Source: Campylobacter volucris (lineage in GTDB: Bacteria > Campylobacterota > Campylobacteria > Campylobacterales > Campylobacteraceae). Taken from it: 64,000 bases of DNA. The position numbers were made by a program, and so were the translations under genes. Below are positions 38,887-48,390 of the stretch, piece by piece (the first letter of the stretch is position 1; each line of letters starts with the position of its first letter). Below the pieces are notes generated by a model. The model had not been told where the DNA came from and did not search any database. It was given only the letters and a program-made list of their open reading frames with translations. The stretch is taken from the NCBI RefSeq assembly GCF_008011665.1, contig NZ_VOWJ01000028.1, positions 1-64,000 of the forward strand, written 5' to 3'.

Positions 38887-39852
38887 ATGTTGATTGATAG
38901 CTATGGTAGAGTGATTGATTATTTAAGAATTTCTGTAACTCAAAGATGCAATTTTCGTTGCTTATATTGTATGCCTAAGACTCCATTTGAATGGAATGCA
39001 AAAGAAAATTTACTTTCTTTTGAAGAGCTTTTTATGTTTGTTAAAGTTTGCATTGATGAAGGTGTTAATAAAATTAGAATTACTGGTGGTGAGCCATTGG
39101 TTAGAAAAGATTTGTATAAATTTATAGCTATGATTAGCCAATATAAACAAGATATCGATCTAGCACTTACTACCAATGCTTCTTTGCTAAAACAACAAGC
39201 AAAAGACTTAAAACAAGCTGGCCTAAAAAGAATTAATATATCATTAGATACTTTAAAAGAAGAAGTTGCTTTTAAACTAGCACAAAAAAATATACTAAAA
39301 GATGTTTTAAATGGTATAGACGAAGCTTTAAATTTGGATTTTAAGGTTAAATTTAACACCGTAGCTTTAAAAGATATCAATGATAAAGAATTTATTGATC
39401 TTTTAGAATTTGCAAAAGATCGCAAGTGCCAAATTCGTTTTATAGAATTTATGGAAAATCATCATGCTTATGGGGATTTAAAAGGGCTAAAATCAGAAGA
39501 AATTTTAAACATCATAGCACAAAAATATACATTTAAATCATGTGAGAAAATTCCTAATGCACCTGCTTCATTATATGAGCTTAGTGATGGTTATCGATTT
39601 GGAGTAATTGATCCACATAGTCATGATTTTTGCGATACTTGTAATCGTATTAGACTTTCAGCTGAAGGTCTTTTGATACCTTGTTTGTATTATGATGAGG
39701 CTTTGAGTATAAAAAAAGCTATTAGAAATAATGATATAAAAGCAGCTTGTGAGGTATTAAGAACGGTTATAAAAAACAAATCAGAAAAAAACAGATGGAG
39801 TAATGAAGACAATAAAAGTTCAACTAGGGCATTTTACCAAACAGGTGGATAA
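38887..39852 (+). CDS. moaA: GTP 3',8-cyclase, molybdenum cofactor synthesis
   Basis: This 321-residue radical SAM enzyme catalyses, with MoaC, the first step from GTP to molybdopterin. The radical cluster ligands C21, C25 and C28 are in CNFRCLYC, the SAM-binding GGEP lies near residue 67, and the second, GTP-binding cluster uses C249, C252 and C266. The protein ends in GG, as needed for activity in MoaA. The stop overlaps the queE start by one base. Confidence 0.94.
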   Translation: MLIDSYGRVIDYLRISVTQRCNFRCLYCMPKTPFEWNAKENLLSFEELFMFVKVCIDEGVNKIRITGGEPLVRKDLYKFIAMISQYKQDIDLALTTNASLLKQQAKDLKQAGLKRINISLDTLKEEVAFKLAQKNILKDVLNGIDEALNLDFKVKFNTVALKDINDKEFIDLLEFAKDRKCQIRFIEFMENHHAYGDLKGLKSEEILNIIAQKYTFKSCEKIPNAPASLYELSDGYRFGVIDPHSHDFCDTCNRIRLSAEGLLIPCLYYDEALSIKKAIRNNDIKAACEVLRTVIKNKSEKNRWSNEDNKSSTRAFYQTGG

Positions 39853-40601
39853 TGGAAATTGTTGAGACTTTTTTAAGCATCCAAGGTGAAGGAAAATATA
39901 GCGGAAATTTAGCCATTTTTGTTAGATTTGCAGGGTGTAATTTTAATTGTGTTGGTTTTGGTGTTAGTAAATGCAAAGGTGATAAAATTTTTGTAGGTTG
40001 TGATACTATTAAAGCAGTGTTTGTTAAAGAATTTGCATCTACTTATGAAAAATATAATGCTAAAAATTTATTTGAAAAAATTAATTTTTTAAAAAAAGAT
40101 TTTAATCCTATTGTGGTAATTACTGGTGGAGAACCTTTAATCCATTATAAAAATGAAGAATTTGTTAAATTTATTTGTTTGCTTTTAGAAAATAATTTTT
40201 GCGTACATTTTGAAACCAATGCTAGCATAGAGCTTGATTTTACAAAATATAGCATGTATAAAGATTGTCATTTTGCTCTAGGTGTAAAATTAAGCAATAG
40301 TGGTATGATAAAAGAAAAAAGGATCAATCAAAAAGCATTACAAAATTTCAAACAATATGCTAAAGATAGTTTTTACAAATTTGTTTTAGATGAAAATATT
40401 ATATTAGAAAACAAAGCTTTGATGGAGATAAAAGAAATTTTACAATTATGTGAAAATGAAGTTTTTTGTATGCCAATGGGAAATACGCAAGAAGAAATTT
40501 CTAAAAATGCCTTAAGTGTTGCTGAATTTTGTTTAAAAAATGGATATAATTACTCCGATAGATTGCATATTAGACTTTGGGGAGACAAAGAAGGCGTATG
40601 A
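39852..40601 (+). CDS. queE: 7-carboxy-7-deazaguanine synthase QueE, atypical cysteine spacing
   Basis: This 249-residue radical SAM enzyme of queuosine synthesis makes the deazapurine core from the QueD product. [20 protein letters not shown] at the N-terminus and TGGEPL near residue 93 mark it as QueE. Its cluster motif is not the standard C-x3-C-x2-C: C29 and C33 are there, but the next cysteines are C41 and C50, with an insert resembling that of other Epsilonproteobacteria. C50 (in GCDT) is the best candidate for the third ligand, by position before DT. It overlaps queD by 4 bases. Confidence 0.85.
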   Translation: MEIVETFLSIQGEGKYSGNLAIFVRFAGCNFNCVGFGVSKCKGDKIFVGCDTIKAVFVKEFASTYEKYNAKNLFEKINFLKKDFNPIVVITGGEPLIHYKNEEFVKFICLLLENNFCVHFETNASIELDFTKYSMYKDCHFALGVKLSNSGMIKEKRINQKALQNFKQYAKDSFYKFVLDENIILENKALMEIKEILQLCENEVFCMPMGNTQEEISKNALSVAEFCLKNGYNYSDRLHIRLWGDKEGV

Positions 40602-41182
40602 TAATTAGAAAATTATTTGAATTTGAAAATGCTCATATAGTTAGATTTTGTAGTTCCAAACGATGTAAAACAAGCATACATGGCCATTCTTATAAGGTTG
40701 AAATTTTATTAGAAAGCAAGTATTTAGATAATGCAGGAATGGTTTATGATTTTGGTTTATTAAAAGATGAAATTAAGCAAATTATCGATAGTTTTGATCA
40801 TGCTATTACTTTGTATAAAGATGATGATGAGCAATATTTAAATGATATGAAAAAACACTCAAGACGCTGGGTAATGTTACCTGTAAATGTGAGTGCTGAA
40901 AATTTTGTAAGAGTTTTTTTTGTGCTTATTGATACTTTACTTAAAAAAACTAAAATGATAAATGGTGAACAAGGTGTAAATTTGCAAAGTATTATAGTCC
41001 ATGAAACTAGAACAGGCTATGCACAAGGATTTAAAGAAGATGCTTATAGCGAATTTTTGCCTAAGATAAATTTGCAAGATATTGAATTTTCAAAAGCCAT
41101 CCAAGAAGAATGGAAAAACAAAGATTTTTATAATCAACTTAAAGATGAAAATTTTATCTTTATCAATCAAAAGGAGGTTTGA
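40598..41182 (+). CDS. queD: 6-carboxytetrahydropterin synthase QueD
   Basis: This 194-residue enzyme supplies the substrate for QueE in queuosine synthesis. Zinc ligands H13, H28 and H30 and the catalytic Cys23 are visible in the N-terminal part, with the second catalytic region SFDHAITL near residue 70. It is longer than the compact 120-residue QueD, with an added C-terminal region of about 60 residues ending in INQKEV. The ATG overlaps the queE stop (ATGA). Confidence 0.9.
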   Translation: MIIRKLFEFENAHIVRFCSSKRCKTSIHGHSYKVEILLESKYLDNAGMVYDFGLLKDEIKQIIDSFDHAITLYKDDDEQYLNDMKKHSRRWVMLPVNVSAENFVRVFFVLIDTLLKKTKMINGEQGVNLQSIIVHETRTGYAQGFKEDAYSEFLPKINLQDIEFSKAIQEEWKNKDFYNQLKDENFIFINQKEV

Positions 41183-41382
41183 TGAAAAAAATTTTGTTAT
41201 GTTTTGTACTTTTATTCTTTTATGCATGTTCTAGTGAAGATAAAAAAAACAATGCTAAAGAAATTCAAACAGAAAATGTGCAAATTGAACAAAGTGATTC
41301 TAATGTACAAATTAACGATGAGACTCTTCCTTTGCCTGTTGATGATGAGGTTAAAGATGAAAATACAACTCAAGGACAATAA
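41182..41382 (+). CDS. Small lipoprotein, acidic tail
   Basis: This 66-residue protein has a clear lipoprotein signal: a KK start, hydrophobic residues, then lipobox FYAC at about residues 12-15. The mature part is a short Asp/Glu/Asn-rich tail with no fold I recognise. A strong AAGGAGG lies just before the ATG at 41182; a TTG one codon earlier is less likely. It holds the place of C. jejuni Cj0158c but is much shorter than a typical haem-binding lipoprotein, so I do not use that name. Confidence 0.6.
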   Translation: MKKILLCFVLLFFYACSSEDKKNNAKEIQTENVQIEQSDSNVQINDETLPLPVDDEVKDENTTQGQ

Positions 41383-41792
41383 TGGATCAAAATTATGAAT
41401 TTTTTTTAGCCATCCATATTTATAGTTTATATACCAATGGATTTTTGATGCTATTTTATTTGTATTTAACACAAAGTTCTTTTTCACAAGAATTTATTTT
41501 TATTAGAAGAATTCGTTTGTTCTTGCCAATTTATTATTTATTTTTAGCTATAACCTTATTTACAGGTGGCTTATTGTGGGCTTTAAAACATTTTGAAATT
41601 AATTTATATATTGTATCGATGTGGCTTGCGTGGGATTTAATTTTTGCCTTAGCAATTTATCAATTTGTTTTATTTAAAAAAGCAAGGTTATATAAGCGTT
41701 ATGCAAAATTTAGATTTTTGAGTTTTTTTATATTGTGTTTGGATATTTTTTTACTTTTTACTCCTTATTTGCTTCAAAGGTTTTATCTATAA
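41382..41792 (+). CDS. Small inner-membrane protein with four membrane segments
   Basis: This 136-residue protein has hydrophobic segments near residues 17-33, 48-68, 74-96 and 112-132 separated by short basic loops (for example FKKARLYKRYAKF). Family not recognised; C. jejuni has an equivalent (Cj0157c) in the same place. It begins inside the lipoprotein stop codon (TAATG), so the two are probably made together, and its end abuts rsmE. Confidence 0.6.
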   Translation: MDQNYEFFLAIHIYSLYTNGFLMLFYLYLTQSSFSQEFIFIRRIRLFLPIYYLFLAITLFTGGLLWALKHFEINLYIVSMWLAWDLIFALAIYQFVLFKKARLYKRYAKFRFLSFFILCLDIFLLFTPYLLQRFYL

Positions 41793-42455
41793 ATGCAATT
41801 TTTATATCATACTCAAAGCGGTGATGAAAATTTAAAATTAGAAAACCAAGCTTTGTTGCATTTAAGAGCAAGACGCTTGAAAATAAATGATGAGTTGATT
41901 TTTAAAAATTTAAAAGATAATTTTGCTTATATTTATGAATGCATACAAATAGAAAAGAAATTTTTTCTTTTTAAATTAAAAGCTAAAAATGAAGAAAAAC
42001 CGCAAAAAATCTCAAACATCCATCTTGCTTTAGCAGTGATTGACCCAAAGATTATAGAAAAAAATTTACCTTTTTTAAATGAATTAGGAGTTGAAAAACT
42101 TTCTTTAGTTTATATGCAATATTCTCAAAAAAATTTTAAACTAGATACACAAAGAATGGAAAAAATCCTTATAGAATCATCTCAGCAGTGCGGTAGAAAT
42201 TCTTTGTTAAAGATTGAAATTTTTAAAAATTTTGAAGAATTTAAGACAAAATATCAAAACATAGTTTTGATTGATTTTGAAGGGAAAAAATTGAGTGACT
42301 TTAATCCTTTAGATTATGTTTTTTTGGTTGGCCCTGAAGGTGGGTTTTCCTTAGAAGAAAGATTAACATGCAAGGTAAAAGCTAAAATGGATCATCCTTT
42401 TATTTTAAAAGCACAGACTGCCATTATAGCTTTAGCTTCAAAATTTGCAATTTAA
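41793..42455 (+). CDS. rsmE: 16S rRNA (uracil-1498-N3)-methyltransferase
   Basis: This 220-residue SPOUT-family enzyme methylates U1498 in 16S rRNA. An N-terminal PUA-like RNA-binding region starts with FLYHTQSG. The SAM-binding knot near the C-terminus shows LVGPEGGFSLEE near residue 178 and LKAQTAI at the end, both family motifs. The start abuts the preceding stop. Length is slightly shorter than the usual 240 residues. Confidence 0.88.
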   Translation: MQFLYHTQSGDENLKLENQALLHLRARRLKINDELIFKNLKDNFAYIYECIQIEKKFFLFKLKAKNEEKPQKISNIHLALAVIDPKIIEKNLPFLNELGVEKLSLVYMQYSQKNFKLDTQRMEKILIESSQQCGRNSLLKIEIFKNFEEFKTKYQNIVLIDFEGKKLSDFNPLDYVFLVGPEGGFSLEERLTCKVKAKMDHPFILKAQTAIIALASKFAI

Positions 42456-42495
42456 AATATTGCTTAAATTTAGTTTTTTTTTATATAAAAATTTA

Positions 42496-42501
42496 TATAA
42501 T
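42496..42501 (+). promoter_or_regulatory. -10 element of the rpmE gene run
   Basis: TATAAT lies 31 bases before the ATG of rpmE, followed by AAAGGA. It would drive rpmE and the tightly packed genes downstream. Confidence 0.6.
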
Positions 42502-42532
42502 TACGCCTTAATGTTTAAAAAAAGGATAGAAA

Positions 42533-42733
42533 ATGAAAAAAGAAATTCATCCAGAATATGTAGAATGTAAAGTTAGCTGTGCTTGTGGAAATTCTTTTAC
42601 TACTAAATCTAATAAGTCAGAAATTAAAGTTGATATTTGTTCAAATTGCCATCCATTTTTCACAGGTAGTGAAAAAATTGTCGATGCTGCGGGTCGTGTA
42701 GAGAAATTTAAGAAAAAATACGCAATGCAGTAA
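42533..42733 (+). CDS. rpmE: 50S ribosomal protein L31, zinc type
   Basis: This 66-residue ribosomal protein sits at the interface between subunits. The zinc ribbon is present with cysteines in CACG near residue 16 and CSNC near residue 36, so this is the C+ zinc-binding form rather than the zinc-free paralogue. It has its own promoter and shares one base with the start of rsmI (TAATG). Confidence 0.95.
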   Translation: MKKEIHPEYVECKVSCACGNSFTTKSNKSEIKVDICSNCHPFFTGSEKIVDAAGRVEKFKKKYAMQ

Positions 42734-43551
42734 TGCTTTATTTTGTTCCTACTCCTATAGGAAATTTAAACGATATTTCATTTCATTCTTTAGAAATTTT
42801 ACAAAAATGCAAACTCTTTTTATGCGAAGATACGAGAGTTTGCAAATCTTTAATCACTTTGTTAAATAAAAAATATAATCTTAATATCCAGCCCCAAAAT
42901 TATTTATCTTTTCATACTCATAATCAAAAGCAGTTTTTAAGCTCTATTGATGAAAATTTTTTTAATCAAGACATAGCTTATATGAGCGATGCGGGTATGC
43001 CAGGTATTAGTGACCCAGGACAAATTTTAATCGACTATGCTATTAAAAATGATATAATTTATGAAGTTTTATCGGGCTCTAATGCAGCTTTGCTTGCTGT
43101 GGTTTCAAGTGCTCTTTGTTATAAAGAGTTTATTTTCATGGGATTTTTATCAAACAATGGTTCTCAAAGAAAAAAAGACATAGAAAATTTAATGTTAAAT
43201 CCTTATCCAAGCGTAGTTTATGAGGCACCTAGTAGAATTTTAGAGCTTATAGAAAAAATTAGCAAGATTGATCCTTTAAGGGAAATTTTTGTCATAAAAG
43301 AAGCAAGTAAAAAATTTGAAACTAAATTTAGAGCTAATGCATTAGAAGTTTTTAAAAAGCTCCAAGAATTAGATTTAAGAGGAGAGTGGTGTGTGGTGGT
43401 TGATTGCGTTAAAGATAAATTCTATCAAAACACACTTTGTGAAGATGATATTTTAGAGCTTGACTTGCCTTTAAAAACCAAAGCTAAGTTGCTTTCAAAA
43501 ATTAATGCAAAATCTACAAAAGAAAATTATCAAAAACTGCTTTTAAGTTGA
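42733..43551 (+). CDS. rsmI: 16S rRNA (cytidine-1402-2'-O)-methyltransferase
   Basis: This 272-residue enzyme of the tetrapyrrole-methylase fold modifies C1402 in the decoding centre of 16S rRNA. FVPTPIGNLNDISFHSLEIL near the start, the CEDTR motif near residue 33, and SDAGMPGISDPG near residue 87 identify it. It begins at the rpmE stop. The C-terminal helical region is normal for the family. Confidence 0.93.
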   Translation: MLYFVPTPIGNLNDISFHSLEILQKCKLFLCEDTRVCKSLITLLNKKYNLNIQPQNYLSFHTHNQKQFLSSIDENFFNQDIAYMSDAGMPGISDPGQILIDYAIKNDIIYEVLSGSNAALLAVVSSALCYKEFIFMGFLSNNGSQRKKDIENLMLNPYPSVVYEAPSRILELIEKISKIDPLREIFVIKEASKKFETKFRANALEVFKKLQELDLRGEWCVVVDCVKDKFYQNTLCEDDILELDLPLKTKAKLLSKINAKSTKENYQKLLLS

Positions 43552-43570
43552 ATTTAGTTATTATTAAATT

Positions 43571-44251
43571 ATGATAGTTTATGGTAAACAAGTGTTTTTT
43601 TATGTTTTAGAAAAACATAGAGAAAAAATTAATGAAATTTATTTAGCAAAAGAGTGTGAAAAGTCTGAATTTTCAAGGATTGTTAAAAGTTCTAAGAAAA
43701 TTAAGAAACTTGATTTTAAAGCAGCTCAAAGTTTGGCAAGAGGTGGTAATCATCAAGGTTTTTTAATGGATATTTGTGATTTTGAATTTTGTGACTTTAA
43801 CGAGCTAAAAGATAAAAATTTCGTTATTATTTTATATAATATAAGTGATGTTGGAAATATTGGAGCTATCATAAGAAGCGCCTATGCTTTAGGAGTTGAT
43901 GGGGTAATTTTAGCAGCTAAAAGTGTAGCCATGGATGGAGTTATTAGAACTAGTAGTGGCGCAGCTTTAGATATGAAAATAGCTTTAAATGATGATATTT
44001 TAACCATGCTTAATGAATTTAAACAAAAGCAATTTTGCATTTATGCTAGTGCAAGTGGGGGTAAAAATATACACCAAATAACTCCACAAAAAAAGAAAAT
44101 TTTAATCATGGGTAGTGAAGGTTTTGGCATACCTAATAAAATTTTAAAAAAATGCGATGAATGTGTAGGGATAAAGATGCACAATAATTTTGATAGTTTG
44201 AATGTCAGCGCAGCATTTGCGATACTTTGCGATAGGATGATAAATGGATAA
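43571..44251 (+). CDS. rlmB: TrmH/SpoU-family 23S rRNA 2'-O-methyltransferase
   Basis: This 226-residue SPOUT enzyme has an N-terminal L30e-like substrate-binding part and a C-terminal knot domain. Motif 1 is NIGAIIRSAYALGVDG near residue 97, motif 2 is MGSEGFGIP near 180, and motif 3 is NNFDSLNVSAAFAIL near 203. RlmB (Gm2251) is the closest match by layout, but other TrmH members cannot be excluded. It is followed by a gene overlapping it by 8 bases. Confidence 0.82.
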   Translation: MIVYGKQVFFYVLEKHREKINEIYLAKECEKSEFSRIVKSSKKIKKLDFKAAQSLARGGNHQGFLMDICDFEFCDFNELKDKNFVIILYNISDVGNIGAIIRSAYALGVDGVILAAKSVAMDGVIRTSSGAALDMKIALNDDILTMLNEFKQKQFCIYASASGGKNIHQITPQKKKILIMGSEGFGIPNKILKKCDECVGIKMHNNFDSLNVSAAFAILCDRMING

Positions 44252-45125
44252 TTGGAAAAAATTAGAAGATTTAAATTTATTTGAAGTTCAAAAACGAACA
44301 CAGATAGAAATTGCTTGTCTTGAGTTGATTATAAAAAAAGATTTTAAATCTTTATCGCGTTTTAATATTAATGGTTTTATAAAAATTTTACAAAGAGAAT
44401 ATGAGCTTGATTTTACAAGTTTTTTAGAAGAGTATGATGCTTATCTTGCTGAAAATGGTGTGGAGAAAAAAAATAGTGCTCATGTGTGCCCAAGAATGAG
44501 TTCTTACACTAAAGAAAAATCATATTTTTGGTTTTTTATTGCTATTATTGTGGTTGCTTTGATTATTCTTAGTGCTTTGGCTATTTCAAAATTACTCCAA
44601 GATGTAGCAGATGAGAATACAACCAATGTTTTAAATCAAGAACAAATTATCATTGAAGGAAATGATACTAATGCTACTATTTTGTTTAATGAAAAAGGCT
44701 TTATAGAAGAAAATTCTACAGATGATAATGAAAGTATAAAAGAAATTTTAGATGTTAATGTAAGTGTTCAAGATGAAAATGCAAGCGTAAATGAGAATTT
44801 AATTATCGAAGAAAATGTGCCAAAAAAAGCTAAGATGGTGGTTAATGAAAGCACCATTAAACCAAATGCTGAATTATGGCTTGGAATGGTAGATTTAAAA
44901 ACATTTCAGAAAAGCTCTAAAACTATTAAAAATGAATATGTAATTTCTTTAGAAAAAGATATGCTAATTACCACAGGTCATGCAGCTTTTAGTCTCAATG
45001 ATGAGTATAATAACATTTTAGAATTTAAAAGCGGTGTAAGTAAATTTTTAATGATAAAAGATGGCAAAATCAAACAAATAAACAAAACTGAATTTATCAA
45101 AGAAAATAGAGGAAAACTATGGTAA
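44244..45125 (+). CDS. RodZ-like membrane protein with N-terminal HTH-like domain
   Basis: This 293-residue protein has a short helical N-terminal region (about residues 10-70, including the FKSLSRFNINGFIKILQREY stretch), a single membrane segment at about 94-117 and a mostly periplasmic C-terminus with a beta-rich end. This is the layout of RodZ, the cell-shape protein that joins MreB to the wall machinery. The sequence match is weak and the resemblance may be only architectural. Equivalent of C. jejuni Cj0152c. It overlaps its neighbours on both sides by 7-8 bases. Confidence 0.55.
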   Translation: MDNWKKLEDLNLFEVQKRTQIEIACLELIIKKDFKSLSRFNINGFIKILQREYELDFTSFLEEYDAYLAENGVEKKNSAHVCPRMSSYTKEKSYFWFFIAIIVVALIILSALAISKLLQDVADENTTNVLNQEQIIIEGNDTNATILFNEKGFIEENSTDDNESIKEILDVNVSVQDENASVNENLIIEENVPKKAKMVVNESTIKPNAELWLGMVDLKTFQKSSKTIKNEYVISLEKDMLITTGHAAFSLNDEYNNILEFKSGVSKFLMIKDGKIKQINKTEFIKENRGKLW

Positions 45126-45925
45126 AAATTTTTTTTTGTATAGTTTTTTTTAGTATTAATGTGTTTGCTTTAAGCGCCTTAGATGTTGCTAGACATATAG
45201 TTAATGATAATACAAAAAATTCAAAATTGCAGTTATTATTTGGAAAAAATGATTATAGAGATAAGTATGGAAATATAGATATTTACACTATTTCTCAAAT
45301 TTTAAAAACCAATTCTTTGGCAAATTTTATTTTCAATGAGCCAAAAAATTTAATATTTTCCTTTAAAGCTCAAGCTGATGCGGTAATTTTTTTTAAAATT
45401 ATTAATGATACCTTAAATGAATTAGGCTATGTATATTTTATACCCATAGAATTTACATTAAGAGAAAATTACATTACTTATAAACTAGCAGTTGATTCTC
45501 AATATATGTTGGATCCTGGAATTTTTTATAAGGCTTTATTGGCAAATTCTGTATTTATTAAAGATATTTCTAAAATTTCAGAGTTAAATTATGAATATGA
45601 GCTTGATTTTTCCAAGGCAAAAGCAAAGATTAATACTCAAGTACCACTTAATACCTTCGTGCAATTAAAAAAACCTTTGGTAGAATATATCGTAGATTTA
45701 CAAGATGCTAAAGCAATGGAGTTAAGTGCGCATAATCTTGATTCTTGGTTTTGCAAAATACGCTTTTTGGATAAAAATTTAAATTTTATCCAAGGTGTAG
45801 AAAATACTCAAAAACAAAACGATATCACTATCAATGTTCCGCTTGGTGCAAAATATGCCATCATAGGAGATATGTTTAGTTTGGATAATATAAAAAGAGG
45901 GTTAAAAATTTACCTACGAAGATAA
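45119..45925 (+). CDS. Secreted hypothetical protein (Cj0151c-like)
   Basis: I do not recognise this 268-residue protein. Its N-terminus is a signal peptide (hydrophobic residues 3-16, likely cleavage after VFA), so it should be periplasmic or outer-membrane bound. The mature part alternates beta and helical stretches, with no cysteines suggesting a metal site. It is linked to the RodZ-like gene by a 7-base overlap, so a role in the envelope is plausible but not shown. Confidence 0.6.
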   Translation: MVKIFFCIVFFSINVFALSALDVARHIVNDNTKNSKLQLLFGKNDYRDKYGNIDIYTISQILKTNSLANFIFNEPKNLIFSFKAQADAVIFFKIINDTLNELGYVYFIPIEFTLRENYITYKLAVDSQYMLDPGIFYKALLANSVFIKDISKISELNYEYELDFSKAKAKINTQVPLNTFVQLKKPLVEYIVDLQDAKAMELSAHNLDSWFCKIRFLDKNLNFIQGVENTQKQNDITINVPLGAKYAIIGDMFSLDNIKRGLKIYLRR

Positions 45926-45935
45926 GGGGTGAGTA

Positions 45936-47138
45936 ATGTTTGAAGAAATTCATTTTAATACCATAGAAAGACTGCCAAATTATGTTTTTGCAGAAGTAAA
46001 TGCGATAAAAATGGCTGCTAGAAGAGCAGGGGAAGATATTATTGATTTTTCTATGGGAAATCCTGATGGTAAAACCCCACAACACATTATAGATAAACTT
46101 TGTGAAAGTGCTAATAAAGATAAAACTTCAGGCTATTCTGCTTCTATTGGTATATATAAATTAAGACTTGCAATTTGTAATTGGTATAAAAGAAAATACA
46201 ATATTGATTTAGATCCAGAAAGCGAAGTAGTCGCTACTATGGGTTCAAAAGAAGGCTTTGTAAATTTAGCTCGTGCAGTGATTAATCCTGGTGATGTGGC
46301 TATAGTGCCAACTCCTGCATATCCTATACATACACAAGCTTTTATTATAGCAGGTGGAAATGTAGCCACCATGGATTTTGAATTTAATGAAAATTATGAA
46401 TTAAATGAAAATGTTTTTTTTCAAAATTTACAAAAGACTTTGCATGAGAGCTTACCAAGGCCAAAATATGTAGTAGTAAATTTTCCTCACAATCCTACAA
46501 CAGTAACTGTGGAAAAAAGTTTTTATGAAAGATTGGTTGCTTTGGCAAAAAAAGAAAGATTTTATATTATTTCTGATATTGCCTATGCAGATTTGACTTT
46601 TGGATCTTATAAAACTCCTTCCATTTTTGAAGTTGAAGGAGCAAAAGATGTAGCAGTAGAAACTTATACTTTATCTAAATCTTACAATATGGCAGGATGG
46701 CGTGTAGGTTTTGTAGTGGGCAATAAACGCTTAATTAGTGCTCTTAAAAAAATTAAATCATGGTTTGATTATGGTATGTATACGCCTATACAAGTGGCTG
46801 CTACTATAGCTTTAGATGGAGATCAAGCTTGTGTTGAAGAAATTAAGAATGTTTATGCTAAAAGATTGGATGTTTTAATTGAAGCTTTTGGACAAGCGGG
46901 ATGGAATTTAAAAAGACCAAATGCTAGTATGTTTGTTTGGGCTAAGCTCCCTCAAAAAAAGGCTCATCTTGGTAGTATGGAATTTTCAAAACAAATTTTG
47001 CAAAAAGCTAATGTAGCACTAAGTCCTGGAGTGGGTTTTGGTGAAGCTGGAGATGAGTATGTAAGAATAGCTTTAATCGAAAATGAAAATCGCATACGCC
47101 AAGCTGCAAGAAATATTAAAAAATATTTAAAAGAATAA
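45936..47138 (+). CDS. Class I/II PLP-dependent aminotransferase
   Basis: This 400-residue enzyme is of the AlaC/LL-diaminopimelate aminotransferase type. The PLP lysine is K248 in SKSYNMAGWRVGF, with FSMGNPDGKTP near residue 38, YPIHTQAF near 131 and the VNFPHNPT motif near 175. In Campylobacter its equivalent (Cj0150c) has an uncertain substrate. Being 2 bases before hom suggests amino-acid synthesis from aspartate, but sequence alone does not tell diaminopimelate from alanine or aspartate as donor. Confidence 0.82.
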   Translation: MFEEIHFNTIERLPNYVFAEVNAIKMAARRAGEDIIDFSMGNPDGKTPQHIIDKLCESANKDKTSGYSASIGIYKLRLAICNWYKRKYNIDLDPESEVVATMGSKEGFVNLARAVINPGDVAIVPTPAYPIHTQAFIIAGGNVATMDFEFNENYELNENVFFQNLQKTLHESLPRPKYVVVNFPHNPTTVTVEKSFYERLVALAKKERFYIISDIAYADLTFGSYKTPSIFEVEGAKDVAVETYTLSKSYNMAGWRVGFVVGNKRLISALKKIKSWFDYGMYTPIQVAATIALDGDQACVEEIKNVYAKRLDVLIEAFGQAGWNLKRPNASMFVWAKLPQKKAHLGSMEFSKQILQKANVALSPGVGFGEAGDEYVRIALIENENRIRQAARNIKKYLKE

Positions 47139-47139
47139 A

Positions 47140-48390
47140 ATGAAAGTTGCAATTTTAGGTTATGGAACGGTTGCAAGTGCAGTTGTAAAGACTTTAATTG
47201 ATAATCAAGAATTGATCAAAGCAAGATGTGATGAAGAAATTATCCCTGTAATAGCTTTAGCAAGAACCCCAAAAGAAAATGCTTTAATCCCTGTAGTAAA
47301 TGATATAGAGTTTGTTTTAAATCATGATGATATAGATGTGTTTGTAGAATTAATGGGAGGGATAGAATTTCCTTTTGAAATTATTTCTAAAATTTTGCAA
47401 AGAAAAAAAGCAGTTGTTACAGCTAATAAAGCTTTGCTTGCTTACCATAGATATGAGCTTGAAAAATTGGCTAAAAATTCAGCTTTTGGCTATGAAGCAA
47501 GTGTGGCGGGTGGAATTCCTATTATAAAGATTTTAAAAGAAGGTTTGAGTGCAAATAATATACTTTGCATTAAAGGAATTTTAAACGGAACTAACAATTA
47601 TATTTTAAGTAAAATGGCAGAAGATGGAGTAAATTTTAAAGATGTTCTGCAAAAAGCTCAAGATTTAGGTTATGCTGAAGCTGATCCTACTTTTGATATA
47701 GAAGGTTTTGATGCAGCGCATAAATTACTTATATTGGCAAATATTGCATATGGTATAAGAGCAAAACCTGAAGAAATTTTGATTGAAGGTATTAGCAAAA
47801 TAAAACAAGAAGATATTTGTTTTGCTAAAGATTTTGATTATGTTATTAAGCATTTAGGTATTGCTAGAAGTAAAAATGAAAAAGTTGAGCTAAGGGTTCA
47901 TCCTGTGATGATTAGTAAAGATAAAATGCTTGCTAAGGTTGATGGCGTGATGAACGCTATTAGTGTTGATGGAGATATTTTAGGTGAGAGCTTGTATTAT
48001 GGAGCTGGAGCTGGTGGTAAAGCAACCGCGAGTGCTGTTGTAGCTGATTTAATTGACATAGCAAGGAAAGAAAAAAACACGGCTATGTTTGGGTATTTAA
48101 ATGATACTTCTTATGGTTTATTAGCTAAAGATGAAATTTATACAAAATATTATTTAAGATTAAAAGTATTAGATAAAATCGGAGTTTTATCCATCATTAC
48201 CAATTTAATGAGTCAATTTCAAATTTCTATTGATACTTTTTTACAAAAACCTAAAAAAGAAAACGATTATAGTGTTTTATTTTTTATCACTCATGAAACT
48301 TATGAAAAAAATATCCAAATTTTAATTGAAGAATTAAAAAAACAAAATTTTATACAAAATGAAATTTTTATGATGAGAATAGAAGATTAA
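47140..48390 (+). CDS. hom: Homoserine dehydrogenase
   Basis: This 416-residue enzyme reduces aspartate semialdehyde to homoserine, leading to threonine and methionine. The NAD(P)-binding loop GYGTVASAV is near residue 8 and the family signature VTANKALLA near 99. The catalytic region includes GILNGTNNYILSKM near 147 and AEADPTFDIEGFDAAHK near 180. A C-terminal ACT domain from about residue 340 probably senses the end product. It shares its stop base with yraN. Confidence 0.95.
   Translation: MKVAILGYGTVASAVVKTLIDNQELIKARCDEEIIPVIALARTPKENALIPVVNDIEFVLNHDDIDVFVELMGGIEFPFEIISKILQRKKAVVTANKALLAYHRYELEKLAKNSAFGYEASVAGGIPIIKILKEGLSANNILCIKGILNGTNNYILSKMAEDGVNFKDVLQKAQDLGYAEADPTFDIEGFDAAHKLLILANIAYGIRAKPEEILIEGISKIKQEDICFAKDFDYVIKHLGIARSKNEKVELRVHPVMISKDKMLAKVDGVMNAISVDGDILGESLYYGAGAGGKATASAVVADLIDIARKEKNTAMFGYLNDTSYGLLAKDEIYTKYYLRLKVLDKIGVLSIITNLMSQFQISIDTFLQKPKKENDYSVLFFITHETYEKNIQILIEELKKQNFIQNEIFMMRIED

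Noticed and set aside
38940-39425. Long reverse-strand frame of 161 codons within moaA.
   Set aside because: Shadow of a highly conserved gene; Ser/Lys-rich composition is typical of antisense frames in this AT-rich genome.
40577-40597. Earlier start of queD at 40577.
   Set aside because: The extra residues (GRQRRR) lie within queE and have no ribosome site; the ATG at 40598 gives the usual N-terminus and a 4-base overlap.
42733-44251. Two adjacent methyltransferase genes as a possible fusion or duplication.
   Set aside because: They belong to different folds (tetrapyrrole-methylase and SPOUT) with different motifs, and each is complete.
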